A stretch of DNA of 64,000 nt. Origin: Candidatus Rifleibacteriota bacterium (GTDB lineage: Bacteria > Riflebacteria > Ozemobacteria > Ozemobacterales > Ozemobacteraceae). Every line of letters begins with the position of its first letter. Positions within the stretch are counted from its first letter, which is position 1. Location of the stretch: contig JAKQQP010000606.1 in the NCBI GenBank assembly GCA_029564115.1, forward strand, positions 1-64,000, read 5' to 3'. This document shows, in pieces, positions 53,401 to 60,574 of the stretch. The notes under the pieces were generated by a model that saw only the letters and a list, made by a program, of their open reading frames with translations, was not told where the DNA came from and ran no database searches. A program made the translations under genes and the position numbers.

Positions 53401-55291
53401 GGTATGGCCCGACGATATCGAGGAAAGACTTTTTATCTGCAAGACTTATAACTTTGTCAGGAGTCGGAACATTGATAACCGAAAGTCTGCACTGACCGGG
53501 GTCGGCGTAAGTATATGCGTAGAACGGGGCACCTGCGGCGCCATAGTTGTAGTCGCCGGCATCCCATTTTCCGTTGTTGTTACCGATCACTGCCGACCAG
53601 CTGGCGAGCAGCTTTTTGGCATTACCAAGCCCCTTGGAAACCAGTTCATTCATACCGGCTATGGGCAACACAAAAGGAACGTTGTAATATCTGACCGCGA
53701 AATCCTTGCGGCCGATTTCTTTGATCTGACCGCTGCGGCTGTTTCTTTCAAAGACGACTTTACCGTAACCCTGTTTGTATATGAGGTTCCCGTTCCAGGT
53801 TCCGTCTTCGGTGTCTTTACTGCCTTTAACCAGATAAATGGCTTCGTCAGGGTTGAAGTAATAGCGAGGATCATAATCGGCAACGTTTTTGGCCGGGTGG
53901 CTCATGGCGAAGAACATACTGCCAAAACCATCGGCTTTGATGTCGTCAATGACCATATTGGGTTTGGCACCGATCGCCGAAAGAATGCTGGCCATCGGGA
54001 AAGCCTGATAGCGTTCTTTGGAAATCGGAGACCCGGATTTCTCTTTGCGCTGAAATTTATAAATCATCTTACCGGTCTGGTCATAGGCGTAAACGATACC
54101 GCCCTCCTGGTTCCACTGGTTGGAAACCGCGACCGCAGAAATGTTCATTGAAGGAGCTTCGGCGCCGGTAGCCTGTTTGTACCAGTCTTTGATAACAGTC
54201 GTGCCAAGCGCATAAACATAGTCTGTCGTAGTGTTTCTCATTGAAACGCCGATCCAGAAGGTGTCTGTGTTATCGGGCAGACCGATCAGGGGGTTGCCGG
54301 CAATAGGTTTATATGAAGATCCGTTCAGAGTTATCTCTGCGCCAGATTTGCCGAGGGGACGAGAATAAAAATAGGTGCGGGAAGGCTGAGCTTTGATCGG
54401 CGGCATGAAAGCCAGGTCGTTGGTCATTTCGTCGGCAGCACTGCTGCCGCTGCCGCTTGCACCACCACAGCCGTCAAGACAGCCGGCATAAATACGGCGT
54501 TCGACCTGCTTTTCGTAAGAAGTCGCAACGACGCTGCCCTTGCTGCTTGAATAACTGGGAGCATCTAAGTACATGTTGCTTGGCTTCCAGGTATAGAGGG
54601 TCCATTTGTGGGCTTTGCCTTTTTCGCGGTCACCAAAAACGACGTAAAATGTACTGAACTTACCCACCGCCTTAGCTGTTTTCCAGCTTGAATACCAGGC
54701 CTGATTGGGGATTTCATACCAGGCCTTGTCTTTGTAAGCCTCAAGATAGAGAGAACCTGAGAAAGAAGGCAGCGGGTTACCTGCAGGGGTGCTGACTTTG
54801 GTACCGGTACCAGCACCGTAGAATTTTTTGCCGGCACCTTTGATCGAACGACCAACGGCACCAACGCGGTAAACGTTGGTACCAGCGCCCCAGGGGCGAT
54901 GGTCGTAATGGAAATAAGCGTGATAACCCCAGTCGGAATGGTCTGTCGAACCAGAATCGAGAACCTGCCGTTTCAGTTTGGTCGAGAGCATGGTAAAACC
55001 AGACTCGACTTCTTCGGTAAAAGTGTAAATGTTTCTGTTGAGGTCGACCGCGAACGAAAAAGTTTTGTTCGGGGTAAACAGATGCTTGGAGGGATCAAAA
55101 TATTTGGCTTTTTCGGGGTTGTTGAGACGAAAGACCCCTTTCAAGGCGGGCGGCCCATCACCGATGAGCAGATAGCATTCACCATTGCGCTCATATTCTG
55201 GCGCGAGGGCCCAACCGGGTTGCGGCAGCAATACCACCACCGCCAGAAGCAAGAACAACGCTTTCAGAATCTTTTCGTATCTGTTAATCAT
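50468..55291 (-). CDS. Giant secreted multidomain protein, last gene of a minor-pilin operon (PilY1-like position)
   Basis: The 1607-residue protein has a signal peptide (about 1-29, cleaved after WALA). The N-terminal 700 residues are rich in Tyr, Asn and Gly, with beta-propeller-like pieces such as GGIVYAYDQTGKMIYKF near 395 and an Asp-rich loop PDWDNDGRHG near 690 that could bind calcium. Further on come Ig/fibronectin-like segments, for example GLEAGKSYYWRIDV near 900 and VSDNAGVATATMSFNYF near 1475. No von Willebrand domain, sortase signal or transmembrane tail is present. In pilus operons (pilV-W-X-Y1) the last gene encodes a large tip adhesin, so a tip or surface role is inferred from position. 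The ribosome-binding site AGGAGG is strong. Confidence 0.7.
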   Translation of the reverse strand: MINRYEKILKALFLLLAVVVLLPQPGWALAPEYERNGECYLLIGDGPPALKGVFRLNNPEKAKYFDPSKHLFTPNKTFSFAVDLNRNIYTFTEEVESGFTMLSTKLKRQVLDSGSTDHSDWGYHAYFHYDHRPWGAGTNVYRVGAVGRSIKGAGKKFYGAGTGTKVSTPAGNPLPSFSGSLYLEAYKDKAWYEIPNQAWYSSWKTAKAVGKFSTFYVVFGDREKGKAHKWTLYTWKPSNMYLDAPSYSSSKGSVVATSYEKQVERRIYAGCLDGCGGASGSGSSAADEMTNDLAFMPPIKAQPSRTYFYSRPLGKSGAEITLNGSSYKPIAGNPLIGLPDNTDTFWIGVSMRNTTTDYVYALGTTVIKDWYKQATGAEAPSMNISAVAVSNQWNQEGGIVYAYDQTGKMIYKFQRKEKSGSPISKERYQAFPMASILSAIGAKPNMVIDDIKADGFGSMFFAMSHPAKNVADYDPRYYFNPDEAIYLVKGSKDTEDGTWNGNLIYKQGYGKVVFERNSRSGQIKEIGRKDFAVRYYNVPFVLPIAGMNELVSKGLGNAKKLLASWSAVIGNNNGKWDAGDYNYGAAGAPFYAYTYADPGQCRLSVINVPTPDKVISLADKKSFLDIVGPYPDTIPMPDALNRTTGQNVGLIKPTPTTLSPDKLYFYMVENYPLPDGTQDPTEQPDWDNDGRHGGFITSIINPESSTKGGKVFYRWRTWLVEDLYGNPVCKPLETTKPPVNSNTGMNHYHYFYSPVPGKYILTCQVLYDWYDYDLLKFGDTIDDLPNVLLKGTKALPVKVGSYEHEPAVNVLNGIMATPNFKFMAASASQYISNILEGSDQTFAMVPIVVSGSVPPQSNTLEVARIQRCDMIPALESTKAYLKNNSYWSPTSGAQPSGGFHGLEAGKSYYWRIDVASQTNLFFDISKSNNITPGAANFNYVAAKLLDNKGLNSDGSEKNPFYVNRKPEFQFRNLGGDVRWVANSKIRVTAHLEYKVPKAGGGYNIEKKFLIQDAAKPGEPMEVAVKPETTVFSNNTPIVTQTGGDLPPTDPTEGTLVITMRRMFEYDMYIKVWNGKEWIITTYITLPKDMIIEAKTTVKIIDMQSPKILYSETAPNNLFGITGSNLAAGVGPTGMGNPSQVKLAFSDNNPWEAVDSELGITSQTTYNNNRTHNVNTKSQVANLIAAGKPSSHLNLRPVFAKLLNRKVKVAFETSSRDTAGRYLKKRTDHNFDVQYSHYYSKNAAGAIVENNQRLQKATQSFSETLPNGNVSYFAKVSYKLPLNFIRLGAGDNLKIPTGYANNTPGYYDKSKNTIKPYEFYLEVIDSSGNKLNETPLNLVLHVRDNMPPNPFGVMTELKDNTVSYFPMMVKAARAANAPVSKYHEYSFKNLTNTTFNENFIDTSSTWTPDSTVDGYINGKVNYYQSLKSMGDKIVAPFKDAAYTKQIDNVTNGGVSFLPPRFLEDNVEAVFQVGVSDNAGVATATMSFNYFDSAGKEQTRSLVSRWESTSLPAGKIASTTAKATAVFRGTEAQFPMAIPVKIVATDNARTWDYYTGGALADPSNPWSAWKWSTPKIGGNAFLTRTYKTSVPVYGSNLIIRTIDKTIRNQ

Positions 55292-55322
55292 AAACCCCTC
55301 CTGTTCTTTGAGGAAAACCCGC

Positions 55323-56285
55323 TCAGTTAAGATTAACTGATTGAATTACCGCGTTTCCGATGTTCGGGTCGATTTTGTAGGCCCTGAAAATAGCTACCAG
55401 AACTTCTGAAGTGAGATCTACCCCACCGATGAACACATCATTTTCGAGCATATCTTTTTTAAATGGCTCGAGAATCTTTTCGCCATGACTGAGCCAGTTC
55501 TCGGCCATAGCTGAAATATTGCCGTAATAACCACCGACAGCTGCCGAATCATTGGCAATCTCTCGGGGGAAAGGGATATTGAATAATTTTCCGTAGTCGA
55601 GGTCTGGCGGCACGACAGAGTCGCGAGTGCGTGCCAGGACACTGCTCAAACTGGTATTGAGAACAACCTGGATGTTTTTCTGGGTGGCGATCTGCTGGGT
55701 ATACTGGCGAATCTCATGCAGAATTGCAGCGAATTTTTTCTGGGTTTCTTCGGGGTCAGTGAAGCCGACTTTGTAAGCCAGGCGGCTCAGGCGGTCATAG
55801 CGGTCCTGGGCGGTGGACAGCTGGGCACTCAGGGCGGTAAGACTGGCGTGGTAAGATGCCTCTGCTTTACTTTTGTCAGCATTGAATTCGTGACGTCTGA
55901 CTGCAGCCGGGCCGGTGGCAAGGGCATCCAGGCCGTCTGTGAAGTGTGACGAAAGCTCTTCGATTTTGCGATCAAAATTTCGATGGGTTTCTTGAATGCG
56001 AGCCTGTAAAGACTTCATGGTCGAAGCGAGCTGTTCGAGTTCGGCCTGATGCTGACTGGCTTTTTGCTGCATCTGCTGCTGCGGAACACGACTGGCGTCG
56101 ACCCGAAAAGCCTGGTGCGCCACGTCATAAGAAATCATTGCCGGGTGCAGAAGCACTACAGCTCTGAGGTTGATTTTGCCGATCAGGGCAATTTCGCGAC
56201 TGCGCTGGGCATAAAGGCAGTTTGAAGTTGCCACCAGCAGCATAAGAACAACCAGTAATTTTACATACCTGACGCCAGAACTCAT
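55323..56285 (-). CDS. Secreted Skp/OmpH-like coiled-coil protein (HPxM family, third copy)
   Basis: A signal peptide (about 1-26) is followed by a head with KINLRAVVLLHPAM...D, then a long coiled coil (about 68-190, with QQQMQQKASQHQAELEQLAS heptads), and the block IATQKNIQVVLNTS near 205-218, which matches the OmpH/Skp region where a strand closes the trimer. A C-terminal extension of about 95 residues is not in Skp. The HPxM...D...F head is shared with the two proteins at 58196 and 59126. It lies 31 bases before the giant protein, a natural candidate to escort it across the periplasm (inference). Confidence 0.7.
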   Translation of the reverse strand: MSSGVRYVKLLVVLMLLVATSNCLYAQRSREIALIGKINLRAVVLLHPAMISYDVAHQAFRVDASRVPQQQMQQKASQHQAELEQLASTMKSLQARIQETHRNFDRKIEELSSHFTDGLDALATGPAAVRRHEFNADKSKAEASYHASLTALSAQLSTAQDRYDRLSRLAYKVGFTDPEETQKKFAAILHEIRQYTQQIATQKNIQVVLNTSLSSVLARTRDSVVPPDLDYGKLFNIPFPREIANDSAAVGGYYGNISAMAENWLSHGEKILEPFKKDMLENDVFIGGVDLTSEVLVAIFRAYKIDPNIGNAVIQSVNLN

Positions 56286-56299
56286 TTATTTCCCCCGTT

Positions 56300-56794
56300 T
56301 TATTTTTTGAGCATTCTCTGTAACGAAACCAGTCTTACCGCTTCTTTCGAGATGTCACGGCCAAATTGATCGGTATAGGCAGCACCGGCCTGAATGAACA
56401 GAGCTTCGGTGTTCCATTTGTTGTTGGTAAGAATTGCCATACTGGCCAGCTGAATATTGATCGGAACCGAGTTAAATGAAGACTTTGAGTCAGCAAAGCC
56501 GGTAATGGTGAATTCAGGTGCATTTATCGTATAGGTTCTCAGATGAACGGGCACACCTTTTTTAGCGGCTTCCCAGCAAGCGTAGAAATCAGCCGGGTAA
56601 AGCTGAAATTTCAGCAGGGCAAGCTCAGTCAGACCATGAGCAAGATAATCGAGCTTGACTCTTTCGTCGATCTGAATTGTCTGCGGTTTTGAAGCGCGTG
56701 TCATCGAGCTGTAGGCAATGGCCATCTGCAAAAGAACAACAGCGAACACCAGAGCCAGAATCAGGGCCATGCCTTTGCGATTATCTGTTTTCAT
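56300..56794 (-). CDS. PilX/GspK-like minor pilin
   Basis: The 164-residue product starts MKTDNRKG, then MALILALVFAVVLLQMAIAY, a prepilin-type helix in which the residue at mature position 5 is not Glu. Lack of Glu5 marks GspK and PilX, the subunits at the very tip. The globular part is short and beta-rich. It starts three bases after the stop of the GspI-like gene. GspK proteins are usually longer (about 300 residues), so PilX is the closer comparison. Confidence 0.75.
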   Translation of the reverse strand: MKTDNRKGMALILALVFAVVLLQMAIAYSSMTRASKPQTIQIDERVKLDYLAHGLTELALLKFQLYPADFYACWEAAKKGVPVHLRTYTINAPEFTITGFADSKSSFNSVPINIQLASMAILTNNKWNTEALFIQAGAAYTDQFGRDISKEAVRLVSLQRMLKK

Positions 56795-56797
56795 GAT

Positions 56798-57343
56798 TTA
56801 TCTCCGGATCTTCGCTTTGTGAGAAGCGAGGGTATAAAACTTAACGGCCGCACTGCCCTTGTCTTTCCAGGTTACGGTCATCACATATTTGTGATACAGG
56901 TTCGAGTAAGCTATATTGCGTGTCGCCCAGCCCCAGTTATTCGGTTGATTGGGGTTTTCGCCTTTGGCAAACGGGTCGTATGTAGGCACACGAAACGTGC
57001 CTGGAACGTCAGAGATAACGAGTTGCGAGGTAAAATCAATACCATCGATTTTTTCGGGGCCAAGAACGAGAGTTATCGCCCCAGCGCTGCCGCTTGTTTT
57101 AAGGGTTTTGGCGGTTGCACCACCATGAGTGCCGGCTGCGATCGACTCGAAGGGAAACTGCAAGGCCCGGTTCAGTTTTTCCTGGCAGAGGTTGACGGCC
57201 TTGATAGTGCGATCATCTTTTTCGGTAGCCTTTATCGAAGTGCCCATAACGCCAACTATCGGAATAAAAGCCGAAGCGAGCAAAGCCATCGCCAGCATAA
57301 CTTCGGTCAAGGTCAAACCTGTTTTTTTATTGGTATGTTTCAT
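56798..57343 (-). CDS. PilV/GspI-like minor pilin
   Basis: The 181-residue prepilin has the leader MKHTNKKTG cut before LTLTEVMLAMALLASAF, with Glu at position 5. The following region ASAFIPIVGVMGTSI and a later small beta domain fit GspI/PilV. Its ATG shares one base with the stop of the GspJ-like gene. It probably builds a tip complex with the GspJ- and GspK-like neighbours. Confidence 0.8.
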   Translation of the reverse strand: MKHTNKKTGLTLTEVMLAMALLASAFIPIVGVMGTSIKATEKDDRTIKAVNLCQEKLNRALQFPFESIAAGTHGGATAKTLKTSGSAGAITLVLGPEKIDGIDFTSQLVISDVPGTFRVPTYDPFAKGENPNQPNNWGWATRNIAYSNLYHKYVMTVTWKDKGSAAVKFYTLASHKAKIRR

Positions 57344-58152
57344 TAGAAGCCCCCCAGCGCATACGACACAATCGGAACTGCCATGTCGAGCTTGGCCTGC
57401 ACGCCCTGATCAACGAAGGTCTGAGGATGGTTGGGATTCTGCATGCGAATCTTTATGCCAACGACCTTGTCGGTTTCGCCGCCGGCGGCGGCCGGGTTTG
57501 CGAGCCCCCAGGTAATCGTGGCCGAAGCGACATCGCTGAGTTTGTATGTATATGGCATTCGCCCCAGGCCGAACGTGCCCGGAGTATTGGAAAATCTTGT
57601 AGCAAAATTAACAAAAGCAGCGGGATTGGGCTTAAAATTCGCAGCCGTATTGAAGTAGTCTATGCCTTCGTAGGCCGTGGTCTGAGTGTTGGCGTGCAGA
57701 TGGAGAGTGTAAAGATTTTTTGCAGCCGGCACAGCCATAAGGCAATGATAGGCAACCAGGCCTCTTTTTGTGGCAGTAATGGCGGTCATATCGGGTTTAG
57801 ACACGGTAAAAATCATTACGCGCCTGTTGGCTTTGATATTGGCTACCTGAGTATTGTTGTTCAGTGTCAGAAAGTTACAGATAGAAGTAGTGATCTGAGC
57901 ATTCGGGTCAGGATTTGTCGGATTTATGGAAGTAGTGTTGGCGGCCTGCTCAACACGCTCTTTGAGAATGGTCAAAAAACGTTCGGCCTCTTTCTGGCGG
58001 GTCAGTTTCCAGCTGCCGGTCAGAAACATGCCGCTGCCCATGCGGTAAAAGGCAAACAGGCCAACGGTGAACATCGAAAACACCGCACTGGCGATGATAA
58101 TTTCGATGAGCGTAAAGCCTGCTAGCCGCTTTTTAGTTTTGTCAGACAACAT
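57343..58152 (-). CDS. PilW/GspJ-like minor pilin
   Basis: The prepilin leader MLSDKTKKRLAG is cut before FTLIEIIIASAVFSMF, with Glu at position 5. A long soluble domain of about 240 residues, rich in Asn, Thr and Ala, follows. The ATG at 58152 with GGGAG nine bases upstream gives a 12-residue leader. An in-frame ATG at 58203 that overlaps the previous stop, with AGGG upstream, would give 286 residues and a 29-residue leader, and is a real alternative. Order here is J-I-K, as needed for a GspI-J-K type tip. Confidence 0.8.
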   Translation of the reverse strand: MLSDKTKKRLAGFTLIEIIIASAVFSMFTVGLFAFYRMGSGMFLTGSWKLTRQKEAERFLTILKERVEQAANTTSINPTNPDPNAQITTSICNFLTLNNNTQVANIKANRRVMIFTVSKPDMTAITATKRGLVAYHCLMAVPAAKNLYTLHLHANTQTTAYEGIDYFNTAANFKPNPAAFVNFATRFSNTPGTFGLGRMPYTYKLSDVASATITWGLANPAAAGGETDKVVGIKIRMQNPNHPQTFVDQGVQAKLDMAVPIVSYALGGF

Positions 58153-58195
58153 AGATATAATCTCCCGGTTCATTACATGCAATTTCGGTACCACG

Positions 58196-59119
58196 TCATT
58201 CATCAGACAACACCCTGGATTTGTTCATCTGATCGAGTTTATTGATAACTGAATCGACTACTTTAAAGACTTCCGGGGCAATTTTGTGAGCAACATAAAT
58301 CTTTTCAAGAACTTCAGAAAGAATGCATTCTCCGCCTGATAAAACAACTGGATAAGGCCTGAGCGGCAAAAGATTCATCGCCTCAGGGAAGCGTGTCAAT
58401 TCAAGCCAGTTTATCAAATCACGCGAAGGCGGGGTTTCGTCGAGCGGGTGAGCCAGATTAGTTCTGGCCAGAAATGCATAAAACATGGTGTAGTCTATAC
58501 CGGGGATTCCCTGGCCGAACATTTCTCCGGAGCGGTAGCGAACAGGGTAACCATAAGGAACGGGAACAGAGGTGTTCAAAACCAGATCAATTTTTTTCTG
58601 CACCGCAACTTCTCTTACAGCCTCGAGCACCTCGGTTTCGATTTCATCGAGAATCTGCCTGGTGGTGGCCGGGTCTGTGAGATCAGGGCAAGAAGCCATA
58701 TAAGACAGATCTTTCAGGCGAACGTGCAAGGCGTTTTCTTCGGTTGCAACAGCTGCCAGATCTGCATGAGCAGTCGTGTAGCCATCAGCCGAAGGGTCAG
58801 ACATCGCAGCCACCAGATAAGATTTTTTATGATCGAGTTCTGCGAGTTTTTTCTCGATTTTTTCTCTTTCTTCTATTGCTGAAGCAGCTTCTTTAGAGTC
58901 TTTCAGTTTAGCGACGGCGGTTTTAAATTCTTCTTCGGTCAGACCGGGTTCAACTTTAAAAAAGCCCATACGGTCAAAATCGAACAACGACATGCGCGGG
59001 TGAAGGCTCACAGCGACACTGAGATCGATCTTTCCTACTCGAATAGCCTCTGCCGACAAGGAGCAGAGACAAAAAGCGAACAACAGAAAGCAGTTTGCCA
59101 GAATTCTATTTGTTCTCAT
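58196..59119 (-). CDS. Secreted Skp/OmpH-like coiled-coil protein (HPxM family, second copy)
   Basis: A signal peptide (about 1-25, cleaved after AEA) leads to the head VGKIDLSVAVSLHPRMSLFD, a charged coiled coil (about 62-130) and VAVQKKIDLVLNTSVP near 180-195, which mirrors the copy at 55323. The C-terminal 110 residues differ. Skp/OmpH proteins hold unfolded outer-membrane proteins in a basket; three copies in one operon imply specialised clients. It starts six bases after the preceding Skp-like gene. Confidence 0.72.
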   Translation of the reverse strand: MRTNRILANCFLLFAFCLCSLSAEAIRVGKIDLSVAVSLHPRMSLFDFDRMGFFKVEPGLTEEEFKTAVAKLKDSKEAASAIEEREKIEKKLAELDHKKSYLVAAMSDPSADGYTTAHADLAAVATEENALHVRLKDLSYMASCPDLTDPATTRQILDEIETEVLEAVREVAVQKKIDLVLNTSVPVPYGYPVRYRSGEMFGQGIPGIDYTMFYAFLARTNLAHPLDETPPSRDLINWLELTRFPEAMNLLPLRPYPVVLSGGECILSEVLEKIYVAHKIAPEVFKVVDSVINKLDQMNKSRVLSDE

Positions 59120-59125
59120 CAGATT

Positions 59126-59782
59126 TCACTCCTTGCCGTAGTAGAGAATTGTATTGTCTGTCTGCGAAAACATCAGCCCCACAAGCCCAGCGCAGGCCAG
59201 GTAATCTGTGAGAACAGAAGCATCACGGGTAAAGAAAAGGTGCTTCAGATCACGCCCGGCAAATTTTGGCGGTAAAGACCTGAAACGCGGCAGTTTATTG
59301 AGAACAACTCTGTCATCCGCCGCCTGAGCTGAGATTATGTCATAAGCAAGTCCGGAAGAAACTGCCAAAAGCTTGTCGAAACCAGGAACCCCGCCGTCCT
59401 CACGCAGTTCTCTGATCGGCTCTGCAGCTTTGCGCAAGCCTTCTATCTGCCTGTCTATAAGGCTTATTTCGGCCCAGAGGCTGCTGTCGTCAGAGGCAGA
59501 CAAAGCCTGTAAAGATGCGGCCACCAGCTGCATCTTCTTTTTTTCGAGATGGCCAATATCAGCAGTAATGCTTGCGATCCGCTCTTCAAGGACTTCGACC
59601 GGAACAATTTCACTTGGCGTATTTTTAAATCTTCCGGTTTCAGGATCATAGTTTTTCATCATCGGGTGCGCGTTCAACAAGCGCTCAAAATCTATCTGCC
59701 TGAATTCAGTTCCGGTGGCGATCACTGGAAAAACGACCGCAAAAATACTTAACAACTGCAAAATTTTTTTACAAACTTTCAT
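59126..59782 (-). CDS. Secreted Skp/OmpH-like protein (HPxM family, first copy, shortened)
   Basis: The 218-residue protein has a signal peptide (about 1-24), the head FRQIDFERLLNAHPMMKNYD near 27-46, and a short coiled coil (about 62-120). The second conserved block seen in its paralogues appears only as a remnant (DRVVLNKLPRF near 155), so this copy may be degenerate or have another role. Its start overlaps the stop of the upstream orphan by four bases. Confidence 0.65.
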   Translation of the reverse strand: MKVCKKILQLLSIFAVVFPVIATGTEFRQIDFERLLNAHPMMKNYDPETGRFKNTPSEIVPVEVLEERIASITADIGHLEKKKMQLVAASLQALSASDDSSLWAEISLIDRQIEGLRKAAEPIRELREDGGVPGFDKLLAVSSGLAYDIISAQAADDRVVLNKLPRFRSLPPKFAGRDLKHLFFTRDASVLTDYLACAGLVGLMFSQTDNTILYYGKE

Positions 59783-60501
59783 TCTGGCAACTCCGGGAAA
59801 TCGAATTGGTAAGGGTCAACGACCATATCCGGGCGGCGCTGCAACAGTCGATTGCTCAAAAGGGTCTCAACATAAGGATGATCTTCATAGACACTGTGAC
59901 GAACCTTATTAACCGGGTAAACAGAGAAAGAAAGAATTCTACCCGGCAGCGGCAACTGATAAAAAATGAGAGAAAACCAACTCTGGCCGTTTTGTTCCTG
60001 GGCCCATGGTGACTGCACATCAGGGTGTACTGCCCGCAAACGACTGTTCTGCATGACAACGAGCTGATAACAGCCAAGGCCTGCCATGTCTGCAAAAAAA
60101 GCGATTTTGATGAAATTTCTGTCAGAGCCGATAACCAATGGGGCTGGCCCCGGGTTGCTCGAATCACGAGCCAGAGCGAGCAACGACGGCCCGGCGGGAA
60201 CCGGCAGCCACGGAACCTTAGCGGCGACTTCCCTGAACAGAGGCATAATTGCCGTTGCAAAAGCACTGAGCAGACCATGTTCGCCGACCCACAGGACTCT
60301 GGCGAGGGGTCTCTGTTCTGATCTGGCGTTGGCCGCGCTGAGCTCAGCCAAGGGTAAAACCGGCATCGAAACGGGTATTTTCAGATAAAAAACAAGCTTC
60401 CAGTCGTGCAAAGCGAGGCTGCATGCCCCAACCGGCAATCTGGGAACAGCAACCAGACACATTGTAAAAATCAATAAAACATTGCGAAGCTTTGTGCTCA
60501 T
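59779..60501 (-). CDS. Secreted orphan protein, first gene of the minor-pilin operon
   Basis: A signal peptide of about 26 residues ends at VGAC, where the Cys in a possible lipobox (LPVGAC) is worth noting, although the match to the L-[AS]-[GA]-C consensus is poor. The remaining 214 residues contain several aromatic, Pro-rich stretches and no motif that I recognise. It overlaps the first Skp-like gene by four bases, so it belongs to the operon. The 73 bases before it separate it from pbpC and may hold the operon promoter, though I see no clear hexamers. Confidence 0.6.
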   Translation of the reverse strand: MSTKLRNVLLIFTMCLVAVPRLPVGACSLALHDWKLVFYLKIPVSMPVLPLAELSAANARSEQRPLARVLWVGEHGLLSAFATAIMPLFREVAAKVPWLPVPAGPSLLALARDSSNPGPAPLVIGSDRNFIKIAFFADMAGLGCYQLVVMQNSRLRAVHPDVQSPWAQEQNGQSWFSLIFYQLPLPGRILSFSVYPVNKVRHSVYEDHPYVETLLSNRLLQRRPDMVVDPYQFDFPELPE

Positions 60502-60574
60502 ACAGACAAGAGTATCACGTACCCCACACCACTCTCAACAAACTTCTACAAACCGCTGGGTAGCCCCTAACGAA

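Noticed and set aside
53216..54151. 311-codon open frame on plus, antisense to the giant secreted protein
   Set aside because: No ribosome-binding site or family motif; the minus-strand gene has a signal peptide and strong ribosome-binding site, so this is a shadow frame.
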